DNA from: Nereocystis luetkeana
Lineage: Eukaryota; Sar; Phaeophyceae; Laminariales; Laminariaceae
Length of the DNA stretch: 64,000 nucleotides
Direction: 5' to 3'
Assembly (NCBI GenBank): GCA_031213475.1
Contig: JARUPZ010000014.1
Span: forward strand, 1,302,001-1,366,000
How positions within the stretch are numbered: position 1 is the stretch's first letter; each line of letters opens with the position of its first letter. A model generated the notes under the pieces. That model made no database searches, was not told the origin of the DNA, and saw only the letters and a program-made list of their open reading frames with translations. The position numbers and the translations under genes are program-made. Of the stretch, positions 39,183-52,878 are shown in pieces.

Positions 39183-40864
39183 TATAGCAGTAATAGTAGC
39201 TGTACTACGATTTGAAGTGTGGGCGAAAAAACAAAAATCGTACTCGGGTCGAGCGAGATTATCTACCAGCGTACCTCGTCGCCCCATTGATTTGTCTGAA
39301 CCAAGACTGGCAGTGTTGGGCGGACTAGTACTGTATGGAGAAACATCCCCAAAAAAATATTTATCATCGGCCTCAAAGTTGTGTAGACACCCACCCTTAT
39401 CTTCAAGTGAGGGACGGTGTCGAGACAATATGTGGCATTCCTATGAAATCTACGAGGCAACCGTGACTCAGCCCTCCACACACCGTCCGCCGACACCGCC
39501 GGGTCCTGTTCTAGATAAAGATATCATGCATGGTCATCCTGGATTTTTACCGATCAGAACACCACGCTAAAGGTCTTAGACCAATCAGAAAACAGTAAAT
39601 AGCTAGCTCCACTGAAGACGACAAAGTAACTCGACCCCATCCAAAGCGAAGTCAGCAACCCCTAAAGGGGAAATATAAACAACCAAAACGTTCGACGCCA
39701 GACCCCTTCCCGACGCCTGCACTACAACCTCACCCACTCGTTTATCGAGCGAAGACGCGGAGAAAATAGCTGCAGGCGGTAAGAGAGCTTCGGTCTGCCC
39801 GCGGTGGCCCGCTCGTTCGCCCACGCGTCTTTTGGCCGAGAAGCCTGACCTTCACGTCTACGGAAACAGGAACCAGCCATACTGTAGAGGTCTAGGAACA
39901 AAAAAACACACCGTCCTCGAACAAACACGTTCTCGAACAAGAAATTACAACCGCACAACAACACCAACGACAGTAGCAGCTACACTGCCTGAAGCTCCAG
40001 GGTACAAGTTGTCGCTATTAATAGCTGGCATGTCTGCGCTGGGCTTCTGGTGTGATTCTTCTCTTGCTGTAGATAAACCCCGCCCGCACCCCCACCCTCT
40101 CAGGAAAAGGGTCAGCCACACCATGCCGGCCGTATCTCCGCTCGTCTCTCAAACAGCGGGAATGGAAGGCCCAAATGAAATCATAAATCGCAATCATGAA
40201 ACAAAAAACGCCATTGGGTAAAGCTTGATGCCCGCAGTTATCTGATAGGTTCAGTTTTCTGATTCATCAGTTAAAAGGGCCACGAACGAACCTACCAGCG
40301 AACGGATAAGCGCGAACAACCTTTCGCTCTTGTCGAAAGCGCTAATTACTCTACTGTGGTTAAAAATGCCCCTACTCCAGCAGGACGGCACGGCAGGCAG
40401 GCACGACACGTTACCACCCCCCCTCCATGCCTCAACCCCCCGTTGCCCTCCCTCGCGTTAGCCTTCGCCCCCCTCGCATATCGCAAAGCCTCTCCATGAG
40501 CGAGCCACAGAGCGCTAGCGACAGGTGCTGGTTTCAGAAGTCCCCAAACCCAAAACTTGAAGCGATTGGCGTTCGCCGCTGAAGTCATGGAATTGACGCG
40601 TTGTCCGCACTCGGTGTCCCTCCGGTAAGAAAGACTGCCTGCGGAGGCAACCGGGCCGAGGTCAAAGTGTTCGGGCCGAGTTAACAGTGATCGGGGTGCT
40701 GCCTCCGTTGACAAGCGAGGTAGTCAATCAAATTCGGACGTTCTGCATGCAATGTTGATGAGTCAAACACTACGGTGTTTGAAGAACAGGCCGTTGGGTT
40801 GTCTACCGATCATCTCGGGACCCAGTCTGAGGTGTTATTGGGTTTGTTTCTCAGCCTGTCAGTA

Positions 40865-40992
40865 GGCCCCTATTACTAATGTTACGGGAGAGGGCATAGC
40901 AACCAGAACCAACGACGGACCCCAAAACCGTGTTTCCCATATGTATGCCCTACCATGTTGGTTCCGAATAGTATTTTCCCTCGTAATAGTAT
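40865..40992. mobile_element. MITE, CAGAACC type
   Basis: TGTTACGGGAGAGGGCATAG ... TATTTTCCCTCGTAATAG with inner AACCAGAACC / GGTTCCGA. It shares ends with family Y but has a different core; similar remnants at 27.09, 61.66 and 63.0 kb. Confidence 0.6.
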
Positions 40993-42159
40993 GTAGCAGT
41001 GCCTTTTCGTGACCACGGGCTAGAGCGTACATGGTCCGGTAGCAAACTACCAAACAGCCAATGTTAACTCAACAATACACCAACCCCACTAACACCAACA
41101 TAATCAGTAACAGCAATTTGGGCGTGGTCTGCTGTTGCAACGGGAGCGACGGATTAAGTTGACAGATGCGTATTTCATATGTGGATTTGTGGTGAGCTTA
41201 AATGAGCTCTATTTTCACCAATCCGCCGGAGGGTAAAACAGGCAACACAAAATTATCCCTCCCGATTTGCGCTCTCGCCAAGACAAGGCGCCCCTTCTGG
41301 TGCCCGTTCAATGCTTTGACCGTACTGCTGTCTATCTGCGTTCTGTACAAACCGTTTGTGTATGTATGTGAACAACCAGCCTTGGCATGGGCGTGTCTGG
41401 AATGTTGTACGGTAGCCCGGTCGCAAGCTTGACCATATTGCTGTACTGAGTAAGGATCCAGCCTGGCAACTGTGTACAGAGCCGTGACCTTTCGGACAGG
41501 AGAGTTGGTTGACTCCCTCTACTGACTGTAGGAATAAAATAGACTCCAGACGCTGTTGGACTCGTAGTGCGTATACGTACCGTAGATGCGGTGTGTTCAT
41601 TCAAAAATTTGCAGCATGATCCTGCCAGTGTCATGCATGATCAGCGACCGCAACACGGTTAGACTCGAAAAGTTAAGGTCGAAATGGACATTCAAAAGGA
41701 CGCAACTTGCCTTGGCCTGCACGAGCGAGAAAGGATCGCGTATATATAGTTTGTTACTGAAGCCCGATCTCACCACGTTTCTTCCCGTTCCCCGCGATAA
41801 CTTTTAGCCTACGCCTCGAGGTCAAACGCGGCGCTCGTATTTGAGACTGCTGCTTCGTGCTGACCAACCGGCTCGAAGAGAACTATAAATACTCTAGGCA
41901 TGCGTCTACATCACCCCGACTACAGGTGGTACTGCTACGATTTACATATGATATTAGTTGTAGTACCACTGTGAGATGTACAACAAGTAACCAAGTAATC
42001 GTACGTAACACACTCGTACTCCGAGTATATACTCAAGCACCTGGGTAGTGCATTCCTGTACGTATTTTACGTAGAGCCATTTCATGTACCAGGTAGGTTA
42101 GATCAAACACGCGTAATATAATACAAACGTGACTGGTCCGAGTTTGGCAGGTTGCACAT

Positions 42160-42415
42160 GTCGGGCAGATCAAATACATCAGATGATTCCGATTTCATTA
42201 TCTAGATCTTTAAGAAGCAGATATAGTTATGATCTGTATGATCTAGTTCAAGTTTCTGGGTGGGAATCGTATAGCTTGTATGATCTAGGACATGCTCCCT
42301 GGGTTGGATCTGTACTATGTAGATCCTGCAAACATCTCAAAACGGCAGGTTAGGATTTAGAATATCTATTAATACATTATCTATCTATCTGGTCTGTCCG
42401 ACGTGTGGAAGGTTG
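42160..42415 (+). mobile_element. Family Z element, copy 7
   Basis: Contains GATCTGTATGATCTAGTTCA, GGTGGGAATCG and GGGTTGGATCTGTACTATG. Confidence 0.65.
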
Positions 42416-45400
42416 ACATCGCGGCGTCCCTGGGTCTCCAAGCGGGCCCATTGAGATCATCACCTCGGTCGTCGACTGCAAAAATGCCGTTACTAGCAGG
42501 AGACCGGTCATTCTGGGTGCGTCAAGACCTCTTTTGGCCTTATAGTGAGGGTTGAATAAAGAGAGTATAGCTGTCGTTAAGAACTCGCGCAGCAGGATAT
42601 TTACAACTGTCGTCAACGTGTGTGCGTTGCTGGATGGTATGGATATATTCTTCACATTAATCTGTTCTTTTTGTCCGTCGACATCTAGCACAACCAGTGT
42701 CCGTGCCGATTAATCAGTCCTGTTTTTAGAGAGAAACAAGCTCTGTGGTAACAAAAATAAGACACAGAGATGCTTCAGAACATCGTTATCCAGTAAGCAG
42801 AGTAGACAATGCAATGCCATGTCATCGTACTGGATACGGCAGGCACGACATTTACATATATGAAAGAGAGAAAATTGAACGAAGCAAAGAATCACGAATC
42901 GAAAAAAACCCCGTCTTCTCCCCCAGGAGGAGATCTGGCCGTAAAACAAGCGAAAATAACTAGACCACCACATTTAAACAGAATAAGACTAACACCGAAG
43001 GAAATAACATGCAAAGCGAAGCACATAAACAACAAAATAGGCACCCTCCAGGCAGCCGCAGCAATTTGTGGTACGAGTAACATAGACACGTTCAACCTCC
43101 TAGTCAGTCTGGTACCTTGCTACCCCGTCTGCCTTTTCGTCAACCGTGCCCCACTTCCGGAGAGGATGCATCAGGCAATACAAAACAAACAGTAGACGGT
43201 GGTAGTAGTAGTCGTCGTTGTTGCCACTACAAAATATGTTTCGATGTGAAAACAGTTGCTGTTATTGTAGGGTCACAAGACAGAAGATATCGGATCAGGC
43301 TCCGATACGCTACTACTACTGTAGTGATATTGCAGTAGTATCACACACAAGAAAAACGACATCCGGATAAGGGATCAGGCTCAAATACGTTATACCGCTG
43401 TGTCGTCTATGAGTAGCACGACATACTCGTACCACCACACAGCAACAACACCATTACTACTGCATCATGCTACAGCAGTATACATGTCGATGTCTCTTGC
43501 CTCGAGAAGCTTTCGTTTGTCCGCGCAATGAAAACAGTACCAAGTACGTTTCTTTTGCGCAGAGTACATTTCTGAAAAAATCATAGAAAGTGCAGACGGA
43601 AGAGTGCAGATAGAAGCTAATCGAGTAAAAAAACGATAAAAAAAGGCTTCGGCTATCTGGCAAGGGGTCCCTATCACGGCGTTGGCCAAAATGAGTACCA
43701 GGTACCTGGTACAATCTTCCTAATGGGTAGAACGTACAGCAGGAGGCAGCACACGCGCGAAACAGTATACCGGTATGGCACTGGAACACAATCTGTTGAG
43801 GGCCCCGGAATTTCATTGTTCGGTATCTATGCCGACAACGAGATATACATTTCACGACGCACACGCAACCGGCTGCGATTCGCTCGGCATTGGAGGAACG
43901 GACAATACAGGTAGAACATTACCTCACCAGTCTCGTGTCAAGCCGCCAACGAGTTTGGATAGGGGGCTCTGCTAGATTGGGATATTTTTCATCGCTTTTC
44001 ATCCCTTTGAAGAATGAAAAGCCGGGTAAAAAATTAAACGTTCGATTTTTGGGTGTTCCCATGGTTCTATAAGCATTTGTCTGAATGTTCTGAAGATGTC
44101 GACAAGAATCAAAGAGGGCTCCACAGGAACCACCGACGCGTGCTCACGACACAGGGCATCCCATTACTTCAAAACTAGATAGGTCGCGATGGGCATAGTC
44201 TACGCCACGACCCTCAGGGAGCGGCAGTAGTCCGCAATGATCTGTAGGTGCGACACTGATTGCCTTTAAGAATTGCTCAGATCGGTGTTGACGTTCGATT
44301 CATTCCTAGAAGCACAAGTAGATTTTCCGCCGCGTTCCAATTTCGAAGACCACGCTCGAGCCCCAACCCCACCACCCCACCACCACCGTTGCATGACACC
44401 CCATTGCGGGAGAGCTCTAACTAGTTCAGGGTGCGCCTGAAGTAGGTGGCCTCACCGCGAGAAGTCCTATGGCTGCTGCAGTGGTTGCCTTGGACTGGAA
44501 AATTCCAGTGCTAGAAAATCTGCAAAAAAAATGGCTACTGCTGCTTCTCAGAAAATTACTTGTGTACGAAAGACAAGTTTAGCTCAGAACCCCAATTTCT
44601 GGAGCTGTAGGTTGCGATGATAACTCGTTCTGTGTCGTTGTTTGTCAAGTCATACATGTGCGTTGTGTGTTCTTCTGCCGCTGGTGTAGATTTCGGTGCA
44701 GCAGACTGAGTGTGTGTTGGCCCTCTTTCGTTCGAATGTGTTTACAGTGCGTGCTGACCCTATTTCGTTCAGACGGGGGCATCTCCTGCCCCCCGCAGTA
44801 GTGTAGCCTTTGCCCCCTTCGAGCTCCGAGCTCGCCGAACGCCAACATTTTTCAAATTTACCGTTGAATACACACCAGGTACCGTATCACACGGGTGATA
44901 AGGCAACACACCCCCTGGGACGAACTTCAGATCCGATTTCCTCCAAAACATGGGGGGCACACACAACGAAAAATGGTGGCTTTGGAAGTATTTCGTCGAG
45001 AAGGTTGCACAGACGCATCGCTCGGCGTATTCAGTACGCCCTGCCCGTTGTCGAGAAACCTAGGTTGGAAAATCGTCCGAGGGGGTGTGTTATCCTGCGT
45101 GCTTTGCGGGTATCTGGTACCAGGTACCTGGTATTGTGCATGTACCTGGTACGAGTGTCAGGGCGTGTCCAAACAGAATCGAAATCGAAAATCGAAAATC
45201 GAAATGATAATAAACAAGGTGCTGACTGGTCCCTGTTCAAAACATGTTCCCCTTCGTTTTTCAGGTTCCGAGAAAATGAACGATTTACAACCCAATGCGA
45301 AAATCAAAAAGTTGACGGCTGGAAATCGAAGGGGGAATCGAAAGCACGAACAGCAACAATTCAGCGCGTCCTACTGGTCAGCGCAGCCACGTCAAAATAT

Positions 45401-46258
45401 CACACCAGGACCGCCGTACACAGCATCCAACCCACAGCTAGCACGGCAACACAGCCGCACAGACCCCCCCCCCGTAAACAGCCAGCAGGCGAACCACAAC
45501 ACAAGCCCCGACGTTCTCAGGCCTTTGGTTCCCGGCGTTCGAGGCTAAGCGAACATAGTTTGAGGAAAATTCAGGATGATAGACTCTAGAACGAGGTCGG
45601 AAGTTCGTTCTCAGTATAATTCCAAGTTTGATCTCGGGGCGTCAACGTTGGACGCGCCACCACCTCCATGGGAGGCCCAACGACCTCCCGGAATCGAAAT
45701 GCCGTCGTGTTTGCCTGCTTCTGTGGGGGTCTGTGTTACCGAGCGCTAGATTGCCGGCATGTGTGCACAGTTGCGAACGGCCCAAGTAGGTTGTGCTCTC
45801 CGTTGCTTTTCGCCTGGATTTCTATTTTCACTTTTCGATTCTGTTCGGACACCTCGGCTAATTTTTTATCGAAATCGAAATGAATTCGATTTACGATCGC
45901 GCTTTTCGATTATGTTTGGACACACCCTAACATGCCACAATGTTTTATTGAGAGTGGCGCGGCGGCAAGTTTATGGCATACCAGGTACATGGTACGTACG
46001 ACGAGGCGAACGGTAATGCAGTTTCGAGGACACACTCCTCTCTTCTGCAGCTAGCTGTAGTTTTGCTTCGTACTGGTTTTAGTGTACGGGGTGTCATTGG
46101 GGGCGGTCAGCCCAGGGGTCAATCCGCGGTCTCCTCATCTTGGTTGACTGTTCATACGCGTTTGCTTACCCAACTGCTATCTTACCTCCACCCAAGTTAG
46201 CTATCCCTCTCTCTCTGTTCGCACACTGCATGTATGTATACACCATGTGATGTCTCAC

Positions 46259-46705
46259 CTCTACTCGAGCCTGCCCCGTCTGTTCGTCTGCAGAGCTGAT
46301 GTGCCACCGAACAACGGTCGCCGCCTCACCGCCTTCCTTGAGGCAGTCTCTCACCACCCTCCGCTCGTAGGCCCCAGGCGACGATTGCAGAGGCATCGAG
46401 AACTCTCGCAGGACAAGCTCCTGCGGCGGCTGCCGTCCAATTGAACTGGGCGATGCCTGCCATCCCTCAGTGTCGGTGTTAGTGTTGGTGTTGGTGTTAT
46501 CGTCGGCGTTGATGCTCGGTCTCAGCTCCGAGAAGGTCTGGTCTACCGCTGTACTCGTATCAAAACGGCATGACAGACTTCGCTGTTGCACCGCTGACAA
46601 CAGCCGTATTCGCGGTCCAGAAGATAGGAAAGCTTCTAGGCCGGGGATTGCGGTGCTCAGCACCGCGCATGATACTGCGAAGCTCTTGAACCAGGTTGAT
46701 TGCAT
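46259..46705 (-). CDS. First exon of a probable secreted or plastid-targeted protein
   Basis: 149 codons from a true ATG to donor GAG|GTGAGA (phase 0). The N-terminus MQSTWFKSFAVSCAVLST-AIPGLEAFLSS looks like a signal peptide; the Ala-Phe at the likely cleavage site recalls the bipartite leader of secondary-plastid stramenopiles. An Asn/Thr-rich linker (residues 66-80) is followed by a more ordered part: ELVLREFSMPLQSSPGAYER, CLKEGGEAATVVRWHIS and GQARVE. I do not recognise the family. It is divergent from the TBC gene. Downstream exons were not found. Confidence 0.6.
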
Positions 46706-46992
46706 AATCTTTCACGTCTATAACATCAGCCAAAGGAGAGAGCCGCGTGAGCGTGAGCAGTTGAGGCGTCAGTTGCGGGGAGTTGTAAAGGTATGTTCAG
46801 CTTTACAATACAGGGGCCACAACGACGGACTATCTTATTCATTTTAGCCTTTTTTTAGCCCGATCTCCTTGTCGTTGCTCTCCACCTGCCAGTGTTGTTG
46901 GCTTACTTGTCGTGCTGTGCGGCGTCGACTACCGGCCGAGCAGAGGGAACCTGGGCTTAGAAGAGGAACGCCTCTACTTCAGAAGGGCGTAC
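46706..46992. promoter_or_regulatory. Shared divergent promoter region
   Basis: 287 bases separate the ATG of the minus-strand gene (46705) from the first in-frame ATG of the TBC gene (46993). No TATA box or other core element is clear. The frame of the TBC exon stays open upstream to about 46840, so an earlier start or an upstream exon (acceptor-like ccacctgccag at 46892) is possible. Confidence 0.5.
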
Positions 46993-47402
46993 ATGCAACC
47001 CACAGAGCCTAGCTTCCCCGGTTCCGGTTTGTCTGGAGGCACAGCAGTCGCCGTGTCGGAAGTCATTGCAGAGAGCCCTGGTCAACCTTCGGCGTCTGAA
47101 ATCATGGCTCCGGCGGAGGAGCTGCTAGACGTTGGCGAGGCAGACTCGCTCGACCCCGACATCGGAAGCGATAGCGCTTCGAAGGATAACTACCACAGCA
47201 CCATCGTGGAATCCTTGAAGGCGCTGGTGTCCGACGAACCGCCCAGGCAGGAGGTGACCGAGGAAACGACCCAGGAGATTTGTCGCCTGCTGATCAAGAG
47301 GCTACCGGAGAGCGCTTGCGGGCAAGAGGATGCCATAGCGCCCATAAGAGCGAATCTCTGGAGCGCGATGCTGCTGGGGTTGAGGCCCGAGGATCTAAAC
47401 AG
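46993..47402 (+). CDS. TBC gene exon 1 (first recognised)
   Basis: 136 codons plus two bases. From ATG in RAYMQPTEPSF through an acidic Ser/Glu/Asp-rich region, then EVTEETTQEICRLLIKRLPE and PIRANLWSAMLLGLRPEDLN. The last segment is the opening of a TBC domain. The likely donor is ACAG|GCAAGC, a GC donor, giving phase 2; no GT donor nearby keeps the domain. Confidence 0.7.
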
Positions 47403-50400
47403 GCAAGCGTGTGCGTGTTTGTGGTTTGTCTGCATACATACGCTGTCAAGTTGTTGCTTGCGTCTGCTACCAACTGACTGCTGTACGGTGTGGTGGTGGT
47501 GGGCGAACGCACGTTTGCAATTGCGATGGAGGGGTGGGAAACAAGGGAAACAAGATCATTTATTTTCATTATTTGTTTGCCTTTTGCCACCCGCCGGCAG
47601 TAGTACTGGTAGTCCACCGGTCTTCTTGTTCTTTTTTTTTTACGCTCGCTCGCAGCTCCTCAACGCACGACGTTTTGCCTAACCCAAGTAACATGATATC
47701 AGAGTGTATGACAAGCACGAGTAGTTGAAGATGGTTTGTCCCAATTTGTTTGGGCTTTGAGAGTCTTGAGATGTTTTGGTTCTGCAATAAGACAAGACAG
47801 GACAAGAAGCTTGGGGCATTCCCGTACCAAAGACTTTAGAGAGGCGTACCGGTCGACATTGAAGTAATAATACTGTTCTGTATGTACGCACACTCCCCAG
47901 GGGTTTGCCTCTCGACTCTCGACTGGCGATGTCACGGCCAGAGGTAAGGCTCTTTGCTGTTGTATGATATTACCTGTATACCTGGTATACACGTACCTGG
48001 TAAGGTGTAAGGTTCACTTTGCATACTCCTGCATGCCCAGTATGACAGACTATTGATGATTGCCTCTCGTGATTGCAGCCTTCGGTTCACTACTTGTATT
48101 GTAGTCGAAGGGTTCGCAACAGGTTAGATTACGGATCAAGTACGTACATACTTGAAGTATGTATAATATCAGGTACCGGAGGGTTTCAACCAAAAACTAC
48201 TTGATGCACAAACAGCATGCCGCCACCAACATCCGGATTTCCACCCCAGCCTGCATCTACCAAACCACCACCCAGCACCCCCCCCCCTCCCGAGTACTTT
48301 CGAAGTAAAATCGAACGAATTGCGCGCACGTATGGTATCATACAAGTATGCGTTCGTAGTAGGCGGAGGATCAGGTGAATCACCACATCACCACCACACG
48401 AGATAAACATACTGCTGTGTACCATTTCGTAGTCGTGTTTTAGTTAGTGGGAACTACAGGCAGCAGGACGTAGGGCTGGTCCCTGGTCCCCCGGGAGTTG
48501 CTTGCTTGCTCACCACTTATTCCAGAAAATGGTTGACGCAAGATAGCAGTAGTAGTGTGTACGAGACGAATAGAACACAGTCTCGTTTCGGGGACAAACC
48601 ACTCAAATTTTATGTAGTTTGCCTCCGAAACGGGACTGCCCGGGGCTAAACCTTGAACCCCAATCCTAAGCCAATCAGAAGCAACCTTCACCCTGACGCC
48701 AATCAGATCGAAGCTCGAATATCTGGCTCCCCCTGTAGTATGCACGTATGTAATATCTGTGCGCAAGTATGGGCCCCGTCAACAAGAAACGTGTCAACTA
48801 TTAATACATCTGATAATACGATAATACGTAATCTGACCAAGCACCCCTTTTATTAATAGCACCGCAGCCCCATTTTGGAGACAAACCCTTCAAATTCCAA
48901 GCAGGTTGTCCCCAAAACGGGACTGCGGTACTAAAAGGATCAATAATCTACTTCCGGTACTGCTGCTGTGATCTACTACGTATTGCCTGTATGTAACATG
49001 TGACCATAGCCTAAATAGGCATATGGGCATACCTCCTTGGAAAACCTTTTGAACACGGGCGGTAGCATTTAGATTAGCAGTTAGCACCCGTCGCTGAGCA
49101 CGATTTCTCAAGCCAACGTTGATCTTCATTGCGCCCCCCCGAAAGTGCACCTTCGTTTTTTTTCGTCGGCCTATGATACCGTGTACCTGGTTTTGCTGTT
49201 TTGCCGGTACGTGTACTTACACGAGTGTGGACTACAGAGTAAAGCAGTGGTGGTACGGCGGTGTGCACTACGAGTATGCGCACAGATCGTGCCAGTAATT
49301 TCGTAACATCATACCCTGTTAGATTTTATCCGCACCTGGTACTGCGGGACACCGACTGACTGTCTTGCTACATCAAAGTGCACACGTCTCGTCGACACTT
49401 CAAGCAGTCAGTACATCGCAACAGCTCTCAATCAGTACCAGGTAAACTACTGTATACAGAGTGGTATAATATTCATACCCGTACGTATATAGCGTCGGAA
49501 TACGATCGTAAGTACTTTTTTCTTTTTTCAAGACTTGAGCATTTTTCATGATTTACGCCGATTCTCACGCCCCACCCGTTTTTTTACTGATACAACTGCT
49601 GCAGTACTTCTGGTGTATCGCCATCGCTACTGCTGTAGTACTGGCAGCTTTTTGTACCACCATGGCATGTGCATGTGCATACAATGAATGCGTACTGCTT
49701 GTACAGAGCACTGCTGTTGTTGTCCATAGTTTTTTTTTTTTTTTTTTTTTCGCTCATCCCATTTATTATCTTCGCACCATCTTCTTCTCTCTCTCCTTCC
49801 AACTCGTAACTCAGATCCGGGGTCACATAGCAGGCTCTCCTACGCCCTTCCCGCTACGTTATGTGCCTTCGTTTTTATCGCGAGAAGATTTCAGCCTTTT
49901 CTTCCCTCGTCGACTCGCATCGAATTGTGCCTACCCACGCTGCAAGGCGCTCTCAACAATTGAATCCTTTTTTTTTATGTTTGCAAATAAAGTCATTTGT
50001 CCGACCCACCTGGGGCTCGAACCCAGGACTCAAACACAAGTAGAATTCGAGGTTAACCACTTGAACCACCGGGGCGACCGGCTGGACTCGTACAGCTTGT
50101 GTAACGACCTATTAATAACATACTTCGAGTAGGTACATATGTACGAGTACCATATATCTGGTGGCTCGTAGACTCTTCGGGGCGTTCTGAACTGAAGATG
50201 ATGACGATGATGATGATATCACGTCACGAAGCTCATTTCCCTGAAATCCTGCCTGTGGTCACAAAACAGGCTGTAAAAAACATAAAAAGCCCGTCAATGG
50301 GAGCAAACAGACCAATATCAAGTACCAGGTACGAGATAGTGCGAACAGCAGTACCAGTACGTGAGGGACCCGGCACTGACGAGCTGTGGTATACCATCTA

Positions 50401-52845
50401 GTGTTGGTAAGTAGCCAAATAATACCAGGAACGTATCCATGGTATTACATGTACACCCGAAAACACACACGAAGAGAGTAAAAATAACAAAACGGAAAGA
50501 AAGGAAGGAAAAAGAAAAGAAACGAAAGAAAAGAAAAGAAGAGAAGAAAAAAACAATTACACATGGCCGAGTCCCGAGGACAGGGTTGCTGTTTGCTGGT
50601 ACCATGAGTCCATTGATATGTCCAGCTGATGGACCAACGAAAAGGACGTCACGAGAAGACCGGAGGGAAGGCAAGGAGACAAGAAATGGGTTCAGACAAA
50701 GAGCTAAGAACAAGCAAAAGCAGCAGTTCTATGTCCAGCTGGTGGGTCAAGGACGACACAACAGACACAAAGAGAACAGACAGACGGAGCAAGGGGGGCT
50801 AAAATAATTACTGCTGTAGGCAGCTTCTACTACTACTGCTGTGTAGGCCACGATTCAACGAACCCATCTTCACGTCCACGCAATACAGCAGTAGGCGATA
50901 TCAGTTACGATCTCATGTTACGTGTAAGGCTCGTTCGTGGCTTGTTGTGATGTAAACGTTGAGCATAGGCTACTACTAATACTAGTGTGACTGCTGTGAA
51001 TACACCCATGTACTTGTGTGCAGCAGTATGGTACGATTGTCAGAATTTGACCTATGATGATCATTTGTGCTCTAGAGGGGAACACCACTCCAAACTTGAG
51101 ATATCAATAGCTTACGAAACAAAAAAGGAAACAGGGTTTTTTCAAAAATAGATACATCTGCTGCATTTCAGCCGAAAACAGTTCAATACTGAAACCAAGT
51201 AAAAAGCGCACGCCACGAGCGGTGTTTCTGACGATGAGAGATCACAAGACATTTTTTTCTTTGCGCCTGAATATTGAGCCTGTGGCCTCCATGATCTGAA
51301 TGGTTTGCTTCCCTTGATGTTTAGGGTACTGCTGTATAGCATAGGCACCACGGGCTCCACTTGGGCCTGCAGAGGGTCACCAGGCCTCGTTTGGTTCGCC
51401 ACGGCGGGCGCGTCAAGAGTATTTGCTTTGGCACCTCCCCCCCGTTGCCAGATTTTGAAGCCTCTCGACAATCCTCGCGGAATCGCTAGCTCGGCGCGCA
51501 TTTGTTTGCCGTACGAAGCCTGAGGCCTGAGGCCACCTCGACGCGGGGTGAATCAGACGGACTGCCGTCTGTGTCCACGATGCTGTACAACAACAGAGTA
51601 CGCATCATAAAAGCTGAAGCACATCGTATTTATATGCCAGGTACCCCAGAGGGAAGAAGTGATATCAGCGTACGTATATATATATAGATATCCGTATGTA
51701 CAAAGTTTAGACGTAAGAATTGCAATCGAGGGACCGGAAACCGCATACGCAGAGAAGAAAACAGGCAGTGTGGCTTATTGCAAGCACGCGCCTGAAATGA
51801 TGGGCCGGTATATCAACCCTTTTAGCACTGCAGTCCCGTTTTGGGGATAAACTACTTGGAATTTGACTGCTTTGTCCCCAAAACGGGACTGCAGTCTTAA
51901 GAGATCTCGCGTAAATCTGCCCCTTCAGCTGAACTTCCTTAGCTTTACCCGAATAGCAAATAGAGCCTTCCCAAGCACGACGACCAGCTGGCACACCAAC
52001 CAAGCGGCCAAGCAGGCCTCTGGTTAGGTTTGCGGTTGGGGTTAGAGTTCCGGATCGGGGTGGCCGCCGCCAGCCAAAGCAGAAATTTCCCTCACTGTGG
52101 GGGAAAAATGCTCTACCTGGTATTAAAGTACGAGTTTCGTGTCAAAACCCTATCATACGCCGTTAGAACTTCATGATTTTTCTCGGGCACGTCTGTCTGT
52201 CTGTCTGAGGAAGTTGGCCTGAACGGGCAGGTTAACGCCAGCTGATCATACGAGCGTTCATGCTCTGGCCGCATGTAAATACGATGCCCGGTACCTGGTA
52301 CCAGGTGGTACCAGGTATGGGACTGGGACACAGCCAGCACAAGCCCGCCAACTGCCACGAATGGGGAAAAGTTGGAACGTCGGAAGAAGTTGTGGCAATG
52401 GGTTGTGCTGGTGTCTATTTAATACTGGTGTCTACCAAAGATGTCAGGAGACATGTCAAGCAAGGCAAAATATGCGCTGTCAAGGGAGTAGGGCCGATTG
52501 TTGCACACTCAAAGCTAGTAGTTTGATGTCGGTCAAGGCATGTCAAGGCAAAAGTTGCTGTCTGTCAAGGGGTGAAAGTGCTGTCTCCTGACATCTTTGG
52601 TGTCTACTGACTCTTGTGTCCGTTCGCATCTTGACAAATTTGCGCTCGTTCCGTTGGTCCGTTGGCGAAGCAACTTTTTTTTTTCTACCTTTTCCTGTAG
52701 TCCGGGGGGGCCATAGGCCATAGTAATCCATACCTGGTATTGTAGTAACACATACCAGGTACCTGGTATTTCTCTAGGATAGGGAATCAGGACGTACACT
52801 GGGTGTACTGATGAAGCTGGGTAGAAAGGACGATTTAATGTGAAG

Positions 52846-52878
<33 letters not shown>

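Larger units (their letters stand above)
37263..46258. other. Region between genes: repeats, no confident coding sequence
   Basis: Contains a GGGTC minisatellite (37.95-38.66 kb), SINE A copy 3, a CAGAACC-type MITE (40.86-40.99 kb), a family Z copy (42.16-42.42 kb), and several TACCWGGTA motifs. Downstream exons of the minus-strand gene starting at 46705 should lie here, but I could not identify them. Open frames at 40346-40714, 42377-42691 (minus) and 44810-45589 (plus) have no recognisable motif. Confidence 0.6.

Noticed and set aside
49990-50078. tRNA gene on the minus strand
   Set aside because: Good T-arm and D-arm-like segments but no closing acceptor stem; followed by a SINE body and A tail.
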